The notes under the pieces: generated by a model
The model's database searches: none
The model's input: only the letters and a program-made list of their open reading frames with translations
What the model was told of the DNA's origin: nothing
Translations under genes and position numbers: made by a program
Shown here: positions 17,462-26,683 of the stretch, piece after piece
Layout: each line of letters begins with the position of its first letter
Numbering within the stretch: position 1 is the stretch's first letter
Source: an uncultured Alphaproteobacteria bacterium
GTDB lineage: Bacteria > Pseudomonadota > Alphaproteobacteria > HIMB59 > GCA-002718135
Direction of reading: 5' to 3'
NCBI GenBank assembly: GCA_902576125.1
Contig: CACGUF010000005.1
Location: 28,062-92,061, forward strand
Length of the DNA: 64,000 bases

Positions 17462-19249
17462 TTATTGTTTGTCTTTATTAACCCACCAGGATTCAATTAC
17501 AATTCCATAAAGTGGTATTTTATCTGGATATTCAAAAAAATCCCAATAAGCAATCCTATCTTTATTACTATGATACAAAGGTACAACATAGTGCCCCCAT
17601 AACAAAACTCTATCTAGCGCGTGAATTGCAGTTGTTAACTCTTCTCTATTTTTTGCACTAATTAATTTTTCAATTAACGCATCAACGGCAGGACTATTAA
17701 TACCAGGATAATTTCTACTTCCATCTTTTTTACCTACCTCTGAACCCCAATAAAACTGTTGTTCGTTTCCTGGACTCAAACTAACACCCCAGTATCGTTT
17801 AATCATGTCAAAATCATAGTTTAGAAGTCGTGCTTGATACTGAGATGAATCAACGGTCCTAACTTCCATTGTAATACCAAGTTTTTTTAAATTACTTTGG
17901 TAAGCTAGTGCTATTTTTTCATCTGATGGACTTACTATTAAAAATTCAAATTTAAATTCATCACCATCTTTTGTAAGTTTGTTATTTTTAATAATCCATC
18001 CTTCTTTTTCTAAGATTTCTTTTGCTTTCAGCAAATTTTCTCTTGCATTACCACTACCGTCTGTTTTGGGAGGTGTAAATGTTTCTGTAAATATTTCAGA
18101 TGGAATTTGATCTCTCCATGGATTAAGTAATTTAAGCTCAGCATCAGAGGGAAGACCAGTAGAAGAAAGAGGAGAATTATCAAAGAAACTATCAGTTCTT
18201 ACATAAGCGTTTTGATAAATTGTTTTGTTAATCCATTCATGATCATAAGCATAACTTAACGCCAATCTTACATTCCTGTTATTAAAGATATTTTTTCTTG
18301 TATTCATGACAAGACCATTCATTCCAACAGGTCTATCGTTATTCATTTCTTCTAATATAACCTCTCCAGAGTCTACTGCTTTAAAATTATATTCAGATAA
18401 CCATCTCTTAACATTATATTCTCTTCTAAAATCATATTCTCCCACTTTAAATGCTTCCACTAATACATTAGAGTCTTTGTAGTAATCATAGATTATTGTA
18501 TCAAAATTATAGAGACCTTTATTTACAGGTAAGTCTTTTGCCCAATAGTTTTTTACTCTTTTATATTTTATTTGACGTCCTGGATCTAAACTTTCAATTG
18601 TATATGGACCACTTCCCAGAGGAATGTCTAAAAATGTTTTTGTAACATCAATATTTTCATAATATTTTTTTGGAATTATTGGTAAGAAACCCGCTACAAT
18701 AAGTGGAAGTTCTTTATCTTCATTATTAACAAAAACCATTTTGATACCATTGTTGCCAATTAATTCTGTTGAAATAATTTTTCCATAAGTTTTTTTCTGA
18801 TTAGGAGTTCCTTTTGTTTGAAACGTTTCAAGGCTAAATAATACGTCATCTCTAGTAATAGGTGATCCATCATGAAAAGTTGCTTTAGGATTTAAATAGA
18901 AAGTAACAGAAGATCTATCTTCAGGCATCTCAACAAATTCAGCAATTAGTCCATATAATGAAAATGCTTCATCCCAAACTCTACGCATTAATGTATCGTT
19001 TACATAACCAAGTCCTGCAGCTTTTGATCCCTTAAACGCTACTCTATTTAAATTATCAAATGAACCATATGATCCAAATTTAACCACTCCACCCTTTGGT
19101 GCACTAGGATTCACATAATCTAAGTTTGAAAAATTACTTTCATATTTTGGCTTGCCATGCATTGCAATGCCATGGGTTTTATTAGCAAATGCATTAGAGT
19201 TAAGAAATATTAGAAATATACTAAAAAAGATTATGTATTTAAGATTCAT
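17462..19249 (-). CDS. ABC transporter substrate-binding protein, family 5 (YejA-like)
   Basis: A 595-residue secreted binding protein with signal peptide (residues 1-22, ending AFANK). HGIAMHGKPKYESNFSNLDYVNP, KFGSYGSFDNLN, and the later GMNGLVMNTRKNIFNNRNVRLALSYAYDHEW are typical of the YejA branch of dipeptide/oligopeptide-binding proteins. This branch binds long peptides or microcin-C-like molecules. No permease or ATPase gene lies beside it, so it must serve a transporter coded elsewhere. It is divergent from msrP, with an 88-base gap that should hold both promoters. Confidence 0.88.
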   Translation of the reverse strand: MNLKYIIFFSIFLIFLNSNAFANKTHGIAMHGKPKYESNFSNLDYVNPSAPKGGVVKFGSYGSFDNLNRVAFKGSKAAGLGYVNDTLMRRVWDEAFSLYGLIAEFVEMPEDRSSVTFYLNPKATFHDGSPITRDDVLFSLETFQTKGTPNQKKTYGKIISTELIGNNGIKMVFVNNEDKELPLIVAGFLPIIPKKYYENIDVTKTFLDIPLGSGPYTIESLDPGRQIKYKRVKNYWAKDLPVNKGLYNFDTIIYDYYKDSNVLVEAFKVGEYDFRREYNVKRWLSEYNFKAVDSGEVILEEMNNDRPVGMNGLVMNTRKNIFNNRNVRLALSYAYDHEWINKTIYQNAYVRTDSFFDNSPLSSTGLPSDAELKLLNPWRDQIPSEIFTETFTPPKTDGSGNARENLLKAKEILEKEGWIIKNNKLTKDGDEFKFEFLIVSPSDEKIALAYQSNLKKLGITMEVRTVDSSQYQARLLNYDFDMIKRYWGVSLSPGNEQQFYWGSEVGKKDGSRNYPGINSPAVDALIEKLISAKNREELTTAIHALDRVLLWGHYVVPLYHSNKDRIAYWDFFEYPDKIPLYGIVIESWWVNKDKQ

Positions 19250-19337
19250 TTAAACTTTTTATCAACTAAATATGGTATTTTGAAGAGGAAGTTCTTTGAA
19301 ACTACTCTTTTTCTAATTACGATATATATAGAATAAA

Positions 19338-20255
19338 ATGAAAATTTTACCCTCAGAAATAACTTCTTACAAAAATTACTTGAATAGGAGAAAATTCATT
19401 AAATCTTCTATAGCAAGTAGCCTAGTAATAGCAGCGTCAACAGGCCTTAAAGCTAACCACACATCAAATAAAAATATATATGATAATCAACTTGATGAAA
19501 ATGACTCACTAAATAGCTTTGAGGAAATAACTACTTATAATAATTTTTATGAATTTGGTATGGGTAAGACTGATCCTTCTGAAAATTCTAGTGATTTTAA
19601 ACCAAAACCATGGTCTATATCTCTTGAAGGTTTAATCAATAATCCTCAAGTTCTTGATTTGGAAAAACTTTTACAACAGGTAACTATTGAAGACAGGGTA
19701 TATAGATTAAGATGTGTTGAAGCTTGGTCCATGGTAATTCCTTGGCAAGGGTTTCCTTTATCAGAATTAATTAAAATTGCTGACCCACTATCATCTGCAA
19801 AATTTATTCAATTCGTTACAGTATTTAGACCCGAAGAAATGCCTGGTCAAAAAAGAAGATTGCTACCCTGGCCCTATGTAGAAGGTTTACGCATGGATGA
19901 AGCGATGCATCCTTTAACTATATTATCATCAGGATTATATGGACATGATTTACTTAATCAAAGCGGTGCTCCACTTCGATTAGTTGTGCCGTGGAAGTAT
20001 GGTTTTAAATCTATTAAATCGATTTCCTCTATTCGTTTTGTTGATAAACAGCCTGAGGCTACATGGTCTATGTTGGCCCCTAGTGAATATGGTTTTTATT
20101 CTAATGTAAATAATCTTGTTGATCACCCTAGATGGAGTCAGAATACCGAAAGACGCATTGGTGAATTTAAAAGACGTAATACTCTAATGTATAATGGATA
20201 CGAAGAAGAGGTTAGTTATTTATATGAGGGAATGGATTTAGAAAAATATTATTAA
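19338..20255 (+). CDS. msrP: protein-methionine-sulfoxide reductase, catalytic subunit
   Basis: A 305-residue molybdoenzyme that repairs oxidised methionines in periplasmic proteins. [19 protein letters not shown] is a Tat signal. The Moco-binding cysteine is in [20 protein letters not shown] near residue 130; [26 protein letters not shown] and [20 protein letters not shown] are classic MsrP (YedY) segments. Full length and followed four bases later by msrQ, its membrane electron donor. Confidence 0.95.
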   Translation: MKILPSEITSYKNYLNRRKFIKSSIASSLVIAASTGLKANHTSNKNIYDNQLDENDSLNSFEEITTYNNFYEFGMGKTDPSENSSDFKPKPWSISLEGLINNPQVLDLEKLLQQVTIEDRVYRLRCVEAWSMVIPWQGFPLSELIKIADPLSSAKFIQFVTVFRPEEMPGQKRRLLPWPYVEGLRMDEAMHPLTILSSGLYGHDLLNQSGAPLRLVVPWKYGFKSIKSISSIRFVDKQPEATWSMLAPSEYGFYSNVNNLVDHPRWSQNTERRIGEFKRRNTLMYNGYEEEVSYLYEGMDLEKYY

Positions 20256-20258
20256 TTA

Positions 20259-20864
20259 ATGATACCCACTCAATCATTTAAAAAAACTAAACCAATCATA
20301 TTTTTAGCATTCCTACTTCCAAGTATGTTTTGGTCTTATCAATTTATTATTGGCTCTTTAGGTGTAAATCCAATTGAGAAATTAATGGATAATATGGGGG
20401 AAATGGCTTTACGCTTAATAGTATTAACATTATTTATTTCTTCTTTAAGTGAATTCAAAAAATTTCGTTTTTTAATTGAAGTAAGAAGAATGATAGGATT
20501 ATTTGCTTTCTTTTATGTGTCTTTGCATTTTTTAACTTACATAGCTCTAGATCATTTTTTTGATATGACGTTTATTATTAAAGATATAATAAAGAGACCC
20601 TTCATCACTTTTGGATTTATTAGTTTTATTTTTTTAATTCCCTTAGTTATTACTTCACCAAAAAAAATGTTAAAAAAATTAGGATTCAAAGTATGGAAAA
20701 GAATTCATTATTTAATTTACCCAGCTGCAATTTTATCCAGTGTACACTTTTATATGTTGGTTAGGGCAAATAAAATTGAACCAGCAATTTATATTTTTTT
20801 AATCTTATTACTGCTACTTTATAGATTGTACTTTAAGATTATTCTTCCTCAATTGGCTCGGTAA
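20259..20864 (+). CDS. msrQ: heme-binding membrane subunit MsrQ
   Basis: A 201-residue protein with about six membrane helices, the b-type heme protein that passes quinone or flavin-derived electrons to MsrP. The line RRMIGLFAFFYVSLHFLTYIALDH near residues 76-99 carries the heme histidines, and KRIHYLIYPAAILSSVHFYMLV near 147-168 carries the others; both are the hallmark of the YedZ group. It converges on the MFS gene with a 26-base overlap. Confidence 0.93.
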   Translation: MIPTQSFKKTKPIIFLAFLLPSMFWSYQFIIGSLGVNPIEKLMDNMGEMALRLIVLTLFISSLSEFKKFRFLIEVRRMIGLFAFFYVSLHFLTYIALDHFFDMTFIIKDIIKRPFITFGFISFIFLIPLVITSPKKMLKKLGFKVWKRIHYLIYPAAILSSVHFYMLVRANKIEPAIYIFLILLLLLYRLYFKIILPQLAR

Positions 20865-22077
20865 TAGGATTAAGCTCCATACCTGCAGGTGTAATATTGC
20901 GAGGAAGGGGAACATATTGTGACTCACTATCTGCAGGTATAGCTCTTTTTGTTATACGATATAAGCCAAATAGCCCAAGTAAAGTATGTACTAATAGCAG
21001 AAATATATGAAAGCCGTTAGGACCTGTGAGATTCATTATTGCTGAAACTATAAGAGGCCCTAAAATAGAACCTATTCCAATAAGTCTTACAAACGCAGAG
21101 CTTGCAGCAACAATTTCATTTTGCTCGAGGAAATCGTTTGTATGAGCTATAGCTAAAGAATACATTGGTAAAGATACACAGGAATAAAGTGCTGTCAAAA
21201 TGAAAAACAAGGTTAAAGAAATATATGAAGAGCCAATAATAAGCACACACAAACCTGCAGCTATAAAAGTAACCCCTATTAAGATTATGCGCCGATCCAT
21301 CTTATCTGATAAATAACCAATCGGCCATTGAGATAAGGCACCAAAGGATGTGATAATAATCATAAAAATTGAAACTTCTAAAACACTTAGTCCTTTTGCT
21401 GTCGCATAAACAGCGCCATATCCGAATACCACACTATGGGCTAAACCTGTAAACAATGCGCCAACAAAACCCAAAGGGGAAACTGCATAAAACTCTGATA
21501 GAGAAAAACTTTTTGTATTATTAGTGTTGGGTTGTTCTGTTGAAGAGAGAAGAATGGGTAATAAAGCAAAAGACAATAAAACAGATACTAAGATGAATAA
21601 ATCAACTTTTAGAGGATCACTAATATTCAAAAATAATTGTCCCAAACCAAGAAACACAAAAGTGATAATCATATAAATAGATAAGAGTTTACCGCGCGTT
21701 TGATTTGTTGATTTATCATTTAACCAACTCTCCATAATAATATAAATCCCAGACAAACTTATTCCAGAAAAAATTCTAATTATGAACCACGAAAATGGAT
21801 CTAAAAATATAGAATGAAGCAAGATAGCAATTGATGCTAAAGAAGCAAGCGCAGCAAATACACGGATATGTCCAACACGTTTTAAAAAGATAGGTATAAG
21901 AGTAGAACCTGTTAAAAAGCCAGTATAATAACCAGCGATAATTAATCCTGTAGAGATAAAACTAAAGCCTTCGAGAACAGACCTAACACCGATTAAACTA
22001 CCTTGAAGTCCGTGACCTATACAAATGATCCCAAAACCAAAAAAAAGAGCCCAAGTGTTGCGCAGCACAGTTAACAT
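20839..22077 (-). CDS. MFS transporter (YcaD-like)
   Basis: A 412-residue protein with twelve predicted helices. Pieces such as GLIIAGYYTGFLTGSTLIP, RIFSGISLSGIYIIMESWLND near residue 100-120 and SQWPIGYLSDKMDRRIILI between helices 7-8 of the second half resemble the YcaD branch of the major facilitator superfamily. Substrate is unknown. It lies downstream of the FYDLN-acid gene on the minus strand with a 22-base gap, so the two and the small zinc-finger gene may be one unit. Confidence 0.86.
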   Translation of the reverse strand: MLTVLRNTWALFFGFGIICIGHGLQGSLIGVRSVLEGFSFISTGLIIAGYYTGFLTGSTLIPIFLKRVGHIRVFAALASLASIAILLHSIFLDPFSWFIIRIFSGISLSGIYIIMESWLNDKSTNQTRGKLLSIYMIITFVFLGLGQLFLNISDPLKVDLFILVSVLLSFALLPILLSSTEQPNTNNTKSFSLSEFYAVSPLGFVGALFTGLAHSVVFGYGAVYATAKGLSVLEVSIFMIIITSFGALSQWPIGYLSDKMDRRIILIGVTFIAAGLCVLIIGSSYISLTLFFILTALYSCVSLPMYSLAIAHTNDFLEQNEIVAASSAFVRLIGIGSILGPLIVSAIMNLTGPNGFHIFLLLVHTLLGLFGLYRITKRAIPADSESQYVPLPRNITPAGMELNPITEPIEEE

Positions 22078-22099
22078 TGTATTTTATTTTAATTAAAAA

Positions 22100-22456
22100 T
22101 TAGTATTCTTCTTCGCCTTCATCAGGTGTTACTATACCTGCATCAGCAGCTGGATCAATTTCTGTTTCATCTTCGAGAAGCACAGTATCATCCTCAAGAT
22201 TATCCTCATTATTTTCTATATCCAAGTTTTCGATATCTAATTCATCATCTTTTTCTTTTGGTTTTGCAGGAATTGGATTTACTAAAGGAGCAGCATTTGT
22301 ACTACCTGGTTTTCTGCCTCGTCTTGGTCTAGACATTGTGGTAACTTCGATTTCTTTACCACATTCTGGACATTCTAACTCTGTTCTTCCTAAGTCGTAG
22401 TATTGTTTACTACACATCGGACAAATTCTTTTCTCTCCCCAAGATTCTTTGTACAT
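22100..22456 (-). CDS. FYDLN acid domain protein (TIGR02300-type)
   Basis: A 118-residue protein with an N-terminal zinc ribbon: CPMCSKQYYDLGR gives the first Cys pair and the name-giving Y-D-L stretch, CPECGKEIEV the second pair. After a short basic linker (RPRRGRKPG, looking like an AT-hook) the rest is highly acidic (DELDIENLDIENNEDN and on). This layout is common to alphaproteobacteria and its role is unknown; a nucleic-acid or ribosome link is often guessed. It follows the small CHCC zinc-finger gene. Confidence 0.85.
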   Translation of the reverse strand: MYKESWGEKRICPMCSKQYYDLGRTELECPECGKEIEVTTMSRPRRGRKPGSTNAAPLVNPIPAKPKEKDDELDIENLDIENNEDNLEDDTVLLEDETEIDPAADAGIVTPDEGEEEY

Positions 22457-22461
22457 ATTAA

Positions 22462-22620
22462 TTATTCTTTTTCTCTAATAAAAATTTTACCACAGTAACC
22501 ACAGACAACTTTATCATGATTATCAAAACTATAATAAACTGCCGGGTGTCCTAAACCATCTTGACCACCATCGCAACAAATAGTTTCAGTATTTGTAGGC
22601 ACTTTTTCTATTTCTGCCAT
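22462..22620 (-). CDS. small CHCC-type zinc-finger protein
   Basis: A 52-residue frame on the minus strand, starting ATG at 22620 and ending TAA at 22462. The translation opens MAEIEKVPTNTETICCDGG, continues GLGHPAVYYSFD, and ends with CGYCGKIFIREKE. The order Cys, His, Cys-x-x-Cys and the G-H-P-x-V-Y/W-L/Y pattern match the zf-CHCC domain, best known from mitochondrial complex I subunit NDUFS6 and its alphaproteobacterial relatives. It may support complex I assembly. It sits five bases before the FYDLN-acid gene on the same strand, so the two zinc proteins are probably co-transcribed. Confidence 0.82.
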   Translation of the reverse strand: MAEIEKVPTNTETICCDGGQDGLGHPAVYYSFDNHDKVVCGYCGKIFIREKE

Positions 22621-22678
22621 CTTGACCTTTCTATAGGAAATTTATGATTTGATGTCCAATACTAATTAACTTCTATCT

Positions 22679-23521
22679 TTAAATTTGAAAGTATAGGAGA
22701 CATATACCCACTACCACAAATATCGAAGGAACTATTCTTTTAGATGCTTTTTTTTCTTTTAAAATAAGTAGGCCAATTAAAGTGGCAAATATTATACTAG
22801 TCTCCCGCATCGAAGACACATAGGCAATGGGTAAATATTGCATACACCAAACAGCTAACCCATAAGCTAAAGGTGCCAAAATTCCAAATGCAAATCCTGG
22901 GAAAAAAAGATCTTTACTAATTATTCTTAAACCGTTCTCTTTAAATAAGAAGGACGCAATTAATGTTGGTACTCCATTAAGCAAAAGCATCCAATATAGA
23001 AAAGTGTAAGGATTTTCAGAATGTCTAACACCGATGCCATCTACCAAAGTATAAGTAGTAATCATAATAGCTGTTAACAAACCAAGAATAAGGGCCGAAT
23101 AATTAAACTTTAATTTGTCAGAGTAAGAAATTAAAAATAAACCTGCACAGACAATCAAAATAGCAATGAATCCAAATAATGAAATTTTATCAGTTAAATA
23201 AATTAAACTTATTATAGCAAGTAATAAAGATGAACTTCCTCTAGCTATAGGATAAATGAAAGATAGATCCCCATACTTATAAGAGAAGATTACAAGCAAT
23301 CTATAAAAACCATGAAGAAGAGCTGATATAATAATTAATATCCAAATATAGGTAGTTGGGTAAGGAACGCTTAAAACAAGAGGGGTGAAAATAATAATTT
23401 CAACAACAGATGTAATACCTAAAACACCAAGTGGGTTTTTATTATATTTAAGAATGCTATGACAGGCTGCATGCGATAATGCAGCAATAAATAAAAGTAA
23501 AAATAAAAAATTAACTGACAT
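22679..23521 (-). CDS. DMT-type membrane protein of phosphonate clusters
   Basis: A 280-residue protein with about ten helices in two EamA-like repeats. The N-terminus FIAALSHAACHSILK and the YPTTYIWILIIISALLHGFYRLL segment resemble the membrane protein known to accompany phosphonate operons (described as phosphonate-utilisation membrane protein, TIGR03340 type). It follows the Ugp-type permease genes and starts the phosphonate island. A truncated homologue lies at 42774-43097, next to the PhnZ-like gene. It may export or import a phosphonate or an amine by-product; this is inference from location. Confidence 0.78.
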   Translation of the reverse strand: MSVNFLFLLLFIAALSHAACHSILKYNKNPLGVLGITSVVEIIIFTPLVLSVPYPTTYIWILIIISALLHGFYRLLVIFSYKYGDLSFIYPIARGSSSLLLAIISLIYLTDKISLFGFIAILIVCAGLFLISYSDKLKFNYSALILGLLTAIMITTYTLVDGIGVRHSENPYTFLYWMLLLNGVPTLIASFLFKENGLRIISKDLFFPGFAFGILAPLAYGLAVWCMQYLPIAYVSSMRETSIIFATLIGLLILKEKKASKRIVPSIFVVVGICLLYFQI

Positions 23522-23544
23522 GAGACAAAACTAGAAAATTTAGT

Positions 23545-24438
23545 TTACTTCATACCTGTAAGAGTAATTCCTTCAATAAATCTTTTTTGTGCAATTATAA
23601 AAGCAACAATTAAAGGAACTGTGACAGTAACAATTGATGCCATCATTGGGCCAAATTCATCACTGTCTATACCTCCTCTAAATTCTCTAATTCCAAGAGG
23701 CGGTGTAAAGAGATCTCTATTTCCAGTAATAACCATTCGTGGCCAGAAGTAATCATTCCAATGGGCAACAACTGAGAATATTGCAAATGCCAGTAATGCG
23801 GGTATTGCTGTAGGCAACATAACCTTCCATACTATTGAATATTCTCCCATGCCGTCCATCCTGGCGGCATCAATTAATTCATCTGGAACTGTCATAAAAA
23901 ATTGCCGCATGAGAAAAATTCCAAATACAGATATTGTCCAGGGGAGTATTAAGGCGGAATAGGTATCAACGAGCCCGGCCTGGGCTAGCATTACATAAAG
24001 AGGAAGTGCAATGCCGTGAACTGGTATTAGAAGACAAAATAATACCATCGAAAATACAAATTCCCGTCCATAAAATCGAAGTTTGGCAAGTGCATAAGCA
24101 CATGGTAAGGCGACAAGAACTTGAATGATAAAAATCGATAAAGTTACTATAACTCCATTCATTAAGTATCTAGGAATGGGAGCTTTTTCAAAAGCAAACC
24201 AGTAATTATAAATATACGGCTTGGTCGTACATGTTTCCTCGGAATAACCAGTTTTGACACATACTGGAAATGTTTGCACTTCTTGTGCACCTATTAAACC
24301 TCCAGAAATTGATTGAATTTCTTGTTGAGATTTTAGTGACATTGAAACCATCATATAAAATGGAAGTAAAACAAGGATTGCACCAACAATTAAAATGCCA
24401 TGTTTCCAGCTCTCACCAATATATTGTTTAGCTTGCAT
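23545..24438 (-). CDS. ABC transporter permease, UgpE/MalG-type
   Basis: A 297-residue inner-membrane protein with six helices. It has a long first periplasmic loop with cysteines (FPVCVKTGYSEETCTTKPY) and the EAA motif DAARMDGMGEYSIVWKVMLP near residues 192-211. It belongs with the permease at 24438-25394 (sharing TAATG), the ATPase at 25387-26520 and the binding protein at 29507-30760. Carbohydrate-uptake-1 permeases of this kind carry sugars, polyols and glycerol phosphates; the neighbours phnA and phnY suggest a phosphorus-containing substrate. Confidence 0.88.
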   Translation of the reverse strand: MQAKQYIGESWKHGILIVGAILVLLPFYMMVSMSLKSQQEIQSISGGLIGAQEVQTFPVCVKTGYSEETCTTKPYIYNYWFAFEKAPIPRYLMNGVIVTLSIFIIQVLVALPCAYALAKLRFYGREFVFSMVLFCLLIPVHGIALPLYVMLAQAGLVDTYSALILPWTISVFGIFLMRQFFMTVPDELIDAARMDGMGEYSIVWKVMLPTAIPALLAFAIFSVVAHWNDYFWPRMVITGNRDLFTPPLGIREFRGGIDSDEFGPMMASIVTVTVPLIVAFIIAQKRFIEGITLTGMK

Positions 24439-25394
24439 TAATAATGAACCCTCTTCTCAATGATATATCTTTGGAAAAAAGTTAATATCAATATAAAACC
24501 AATAAAGACAACAGTAATAGCTGCTCCTATACTCGTTAAGTTTTGTTGGATAGCTTTTTCAAAAATTGCATACATCATAACGTAGGTAGTTTTAGATGGG
24601 CCGCCCTTAGTAAGTATTTCAATTGTATCAAAAACTTGAAATGTTCTAATTGTTGTAATTGTTACTACAAACAAAGTTGTAGGTCCAAGCATTGGCCAAG
24701 TTACAAGTTTAAATTGTTCCCAGGTTGATTTAGCTCCATCCATTTCTGCTGCGTGATATAATTCTCGAGGTATACCTGTAAGGCCTGCTAAATATAAAAC
24801 CATATTAAAACCAAATGCTTGCCAAATTCCTATAAAACATATTGTCCAAATTGCTGTATTTTTTTGCTTCAGCCAATAAGGAAAATCCATATTATTTGCA
24901 CATGCCACATGATACCAGCTTTGTTGTGAGTCAACCCATGGTAACCAATGAAAACCAAGAATAAATTCTCTTACACCTCCGCAACCATTAGCTAAAAAAC
25001 TATTTACTATACCAAGTGTTGGGTGAAGAGTGAATTCCCATGCAATTGCCATAGCAAGAAGAGTTGCCATAACAGGAAGAAAGAAAATTGTTTTATAAAT
25101 ATCGGCTCCAAACCTTAGTGAATTTAATAGCATAGCAGCACACAAACCAAGTACAACGGAGATAGGAACTACAACAATTACATAAGTTGCTGTAGCCCAA
25201 ATCATTTTTACATATGTTTTTCTTGAAAACATTTTTTCATAATTTTCAAGTCCGATCCATTCGAGAGATTTATTACCTAAATTATAATCAGTAAAAGAAA
25301 TTCCACCTGCAAGAAATAAAGGAAAAATTAATATAATAATCATTAATATTATTGCAGGTGCAATAAACCAAATATGTGCTTTGGAATTATGCAT
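24438..25394 (-). CDS. ABC transporter permease, UgpA/MalF-type
   Basis: A 318-residue membrane protein. The opening helix, the SFTDYNLGNKSLEWIGLENYEKMF segment (typical of MalF/UgpA partners), and the EAA motif YHAAEMDGAKSTWEQFKLVTWP near residues 213-234 are clear. A loop with several cysteines and tryptophans (around residues 138-175) is longer than in sugar transporters and pairs with the cysteine-bearing loop of the partner permease. It overlaps both flanking genes of the transporter. Confidence 0.88.
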   Translation of the reverse strand: MHNSKAHIWFIAPAIILMIIILIFPLFLAGGISFTDYNLGNKSLEWIGLENYEKMFSRKTYVKMIWATATYVIVVVPISVVLGLCAAMLLNSLRFGADIYKTIFFLPVMATLLAMAIAWEFTLHPTLGIVNSFLANGCGGVREFILGFHWLPWVDSQQSWYHVACANNMDFPYWLKQKNTAIWTICFIGIWQAFGFNMVLYLAGLTGIPRELYHAAEMDGAKSTWEQFKLVTWPMLGPTTLFVVTITTIRTFQVFDTIEILTKGGPSKTTYVMMYAIFEKAIQQNLTSIGAAITVVFIGFILILTFFQRYIIEKRVHY

Positions 25395-26520
25395 TATTAA
25401 ATTGAACCCTTTTTCCTTCTTTATTAAATAATAAAGCTTTATTAGAAACTCTTCTAATGTTTACTTTTGAACCACTAGAAATCTCATGTGTTAATTGTGG
25501 TATACCTCTGACAATTATTCTATTCATTCCATCTTCTGTATTTACATGAAAGAAAATATCTGACCCTAAATTCTCTCTATAAGAAACTGTTGCACTAAAA
25601 GTATTTTCATCACTTTGATTCGTAATTTCTAAATGTTCAGGTCTAATACCAATATTTAGCTCTAGATTTGTTTCTGAACTTTTTCTTTTTAAGGTGAGAT
25701 TTAGTAAGCTTACAGCCCCACTTGAGTCTGATGAACCTCTAAAAATATTAATTTTAGGACTGCCGACAAATTGAGCCACACTTAGTGATGAAGGGTTATC
25801 ATATACTTCTTGGGGCGTATCAAGCTGTAATAAATTTCCATCAATCATAACAGCCATACGAGAAGACATTGTTAATGCTTCAGCTTGATCATGTGTTACA
25901 TAAACAAATGTAGTTTTAAGAGAATTGTGAAGCTCTGATAACTCTGATCTCATATGAACCCTAAGTGCCGCATCTAAATTTGATAGAGGCTCATCCATCA
26001 AAAATGCAACAGGCTCTCTCACCATTGCTCTACCAAGAGCTACTCTCTGTCTTTGACCACCAGATAGTTGACCTGGCTTTCTATCAAGTAGCTCAGAGAT
26101 TTTAAGTGTCTCAGAAGTTTTACTGACTAATTGATTTATAGATTCTGTTTTTTGTTTCTTATTTGGAGACAAATTTCCAATTAAAGGTAATCTTTCAAAT
26201 GTACTATAATCTCTAAGTCTAAGAGGGGTTTCTAAATTTCTTCTTACTGTGAGATGAGGATACAGAGCATAAGACTGAAACACCATTGCTAGGTCTCTTT
26301 CACTAGCTCTAATTCTGTTTACATTTTTATTATCAATTAAAACATCACCAGAAGTTTGTTGCTCAAGACCTGCTATAATTCGAAGTAAGGTAGATTTGCC
26401 ACAACCAGACGGACCAACTAATGTTAAAAATTCACCTTCTATTATATCTACGTTTAGATCTTTTAATACCTGGGTAGATCCAAATGATTTTGAAATATTT
26501 TTAAGTGATATTGTGCCCAT
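25387..26520 (-). CDS. ABC transporter ATP-binding protein, UgpC/MalK-type
   Basis: A 377-residue ATPase. Walker [10 protein letters not shown] near residue 37, Q-loop AMVFQSYALYPH, signature LSGGQRQRVALGRAMV near 152, Walker B VAFLMDEPLSNLD, and a C-terminal TOBE domain with the NIGIRPEHLEI strand. An insert of about 25 residues lies between Q-loop and signature (RDYSTFERLPLIGNLSPNKK). It begins the transporter operon on the minus strand. Its ribosome site is a run of seven G bases (26524-26530 region on the other strand). Confidence 0.9.
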   Translation of the reverse strand: MGTISLKNISKSFGSTQVLKDLNVDIIEGEFLTLVGPSGCGKSTLLRIIAGLEQQTSGDVLIDNKNVNRIRASERDLAMVFQSYALYPHLTVRRNLETPLRLRDYSTFERLPLIGNLSPNKKQKTESINQLVSKTSETLKISELLDRKPGQLSGGQRQRVALGRAMVREPVAFLMDEPLSNLDAALRVHMRSELSELHNSLKTTFVYVTHDQAEALTMSSRMAVMIDGNLLQLDTPQEVYDNPSSLSVAQFVGSPKINIFRGSSDSSGAVSLLNLTLKRKSSETNLELNIGIRPEHLEITNQSDENTFSATVSYRENLGSDIFFHVNTEDGMNRIIVRGIPQLTHEISSGSKVNIRRVSNKALLFNKEGKRVQFNNA

Positions 26521-26626
26521 TTGCCCCCCCTTTTTTTATATATACTTTGTAGTAAATTTTATGATTTTTTAAAATGAATTTATTTCATTTTTATCTAAAT
26601 TTTATGAACAAAAACTTAAATTATTA

Positions 26627-26654
26627 TTGAGTTTAAGGAACATATAACTATAAA
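26627..26654 (+). promoter_or_regulatory. possible sigma-70 promoter for phnA-phnY
   Basis: TTGAGT at 26627-26632 and TATAAA at 26649-26654 with a 16-base spacer sit 30 bases before the GTG start of phnA in the divergent gap with the transporter ATPase. No Pho-like repeat lies in this gap. Weak evidence in AT-rich DNA. Confidence 0.3.
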
Positions 26655-26683
26655 TTCAATTTTTAAATTATTTATTAATCATT

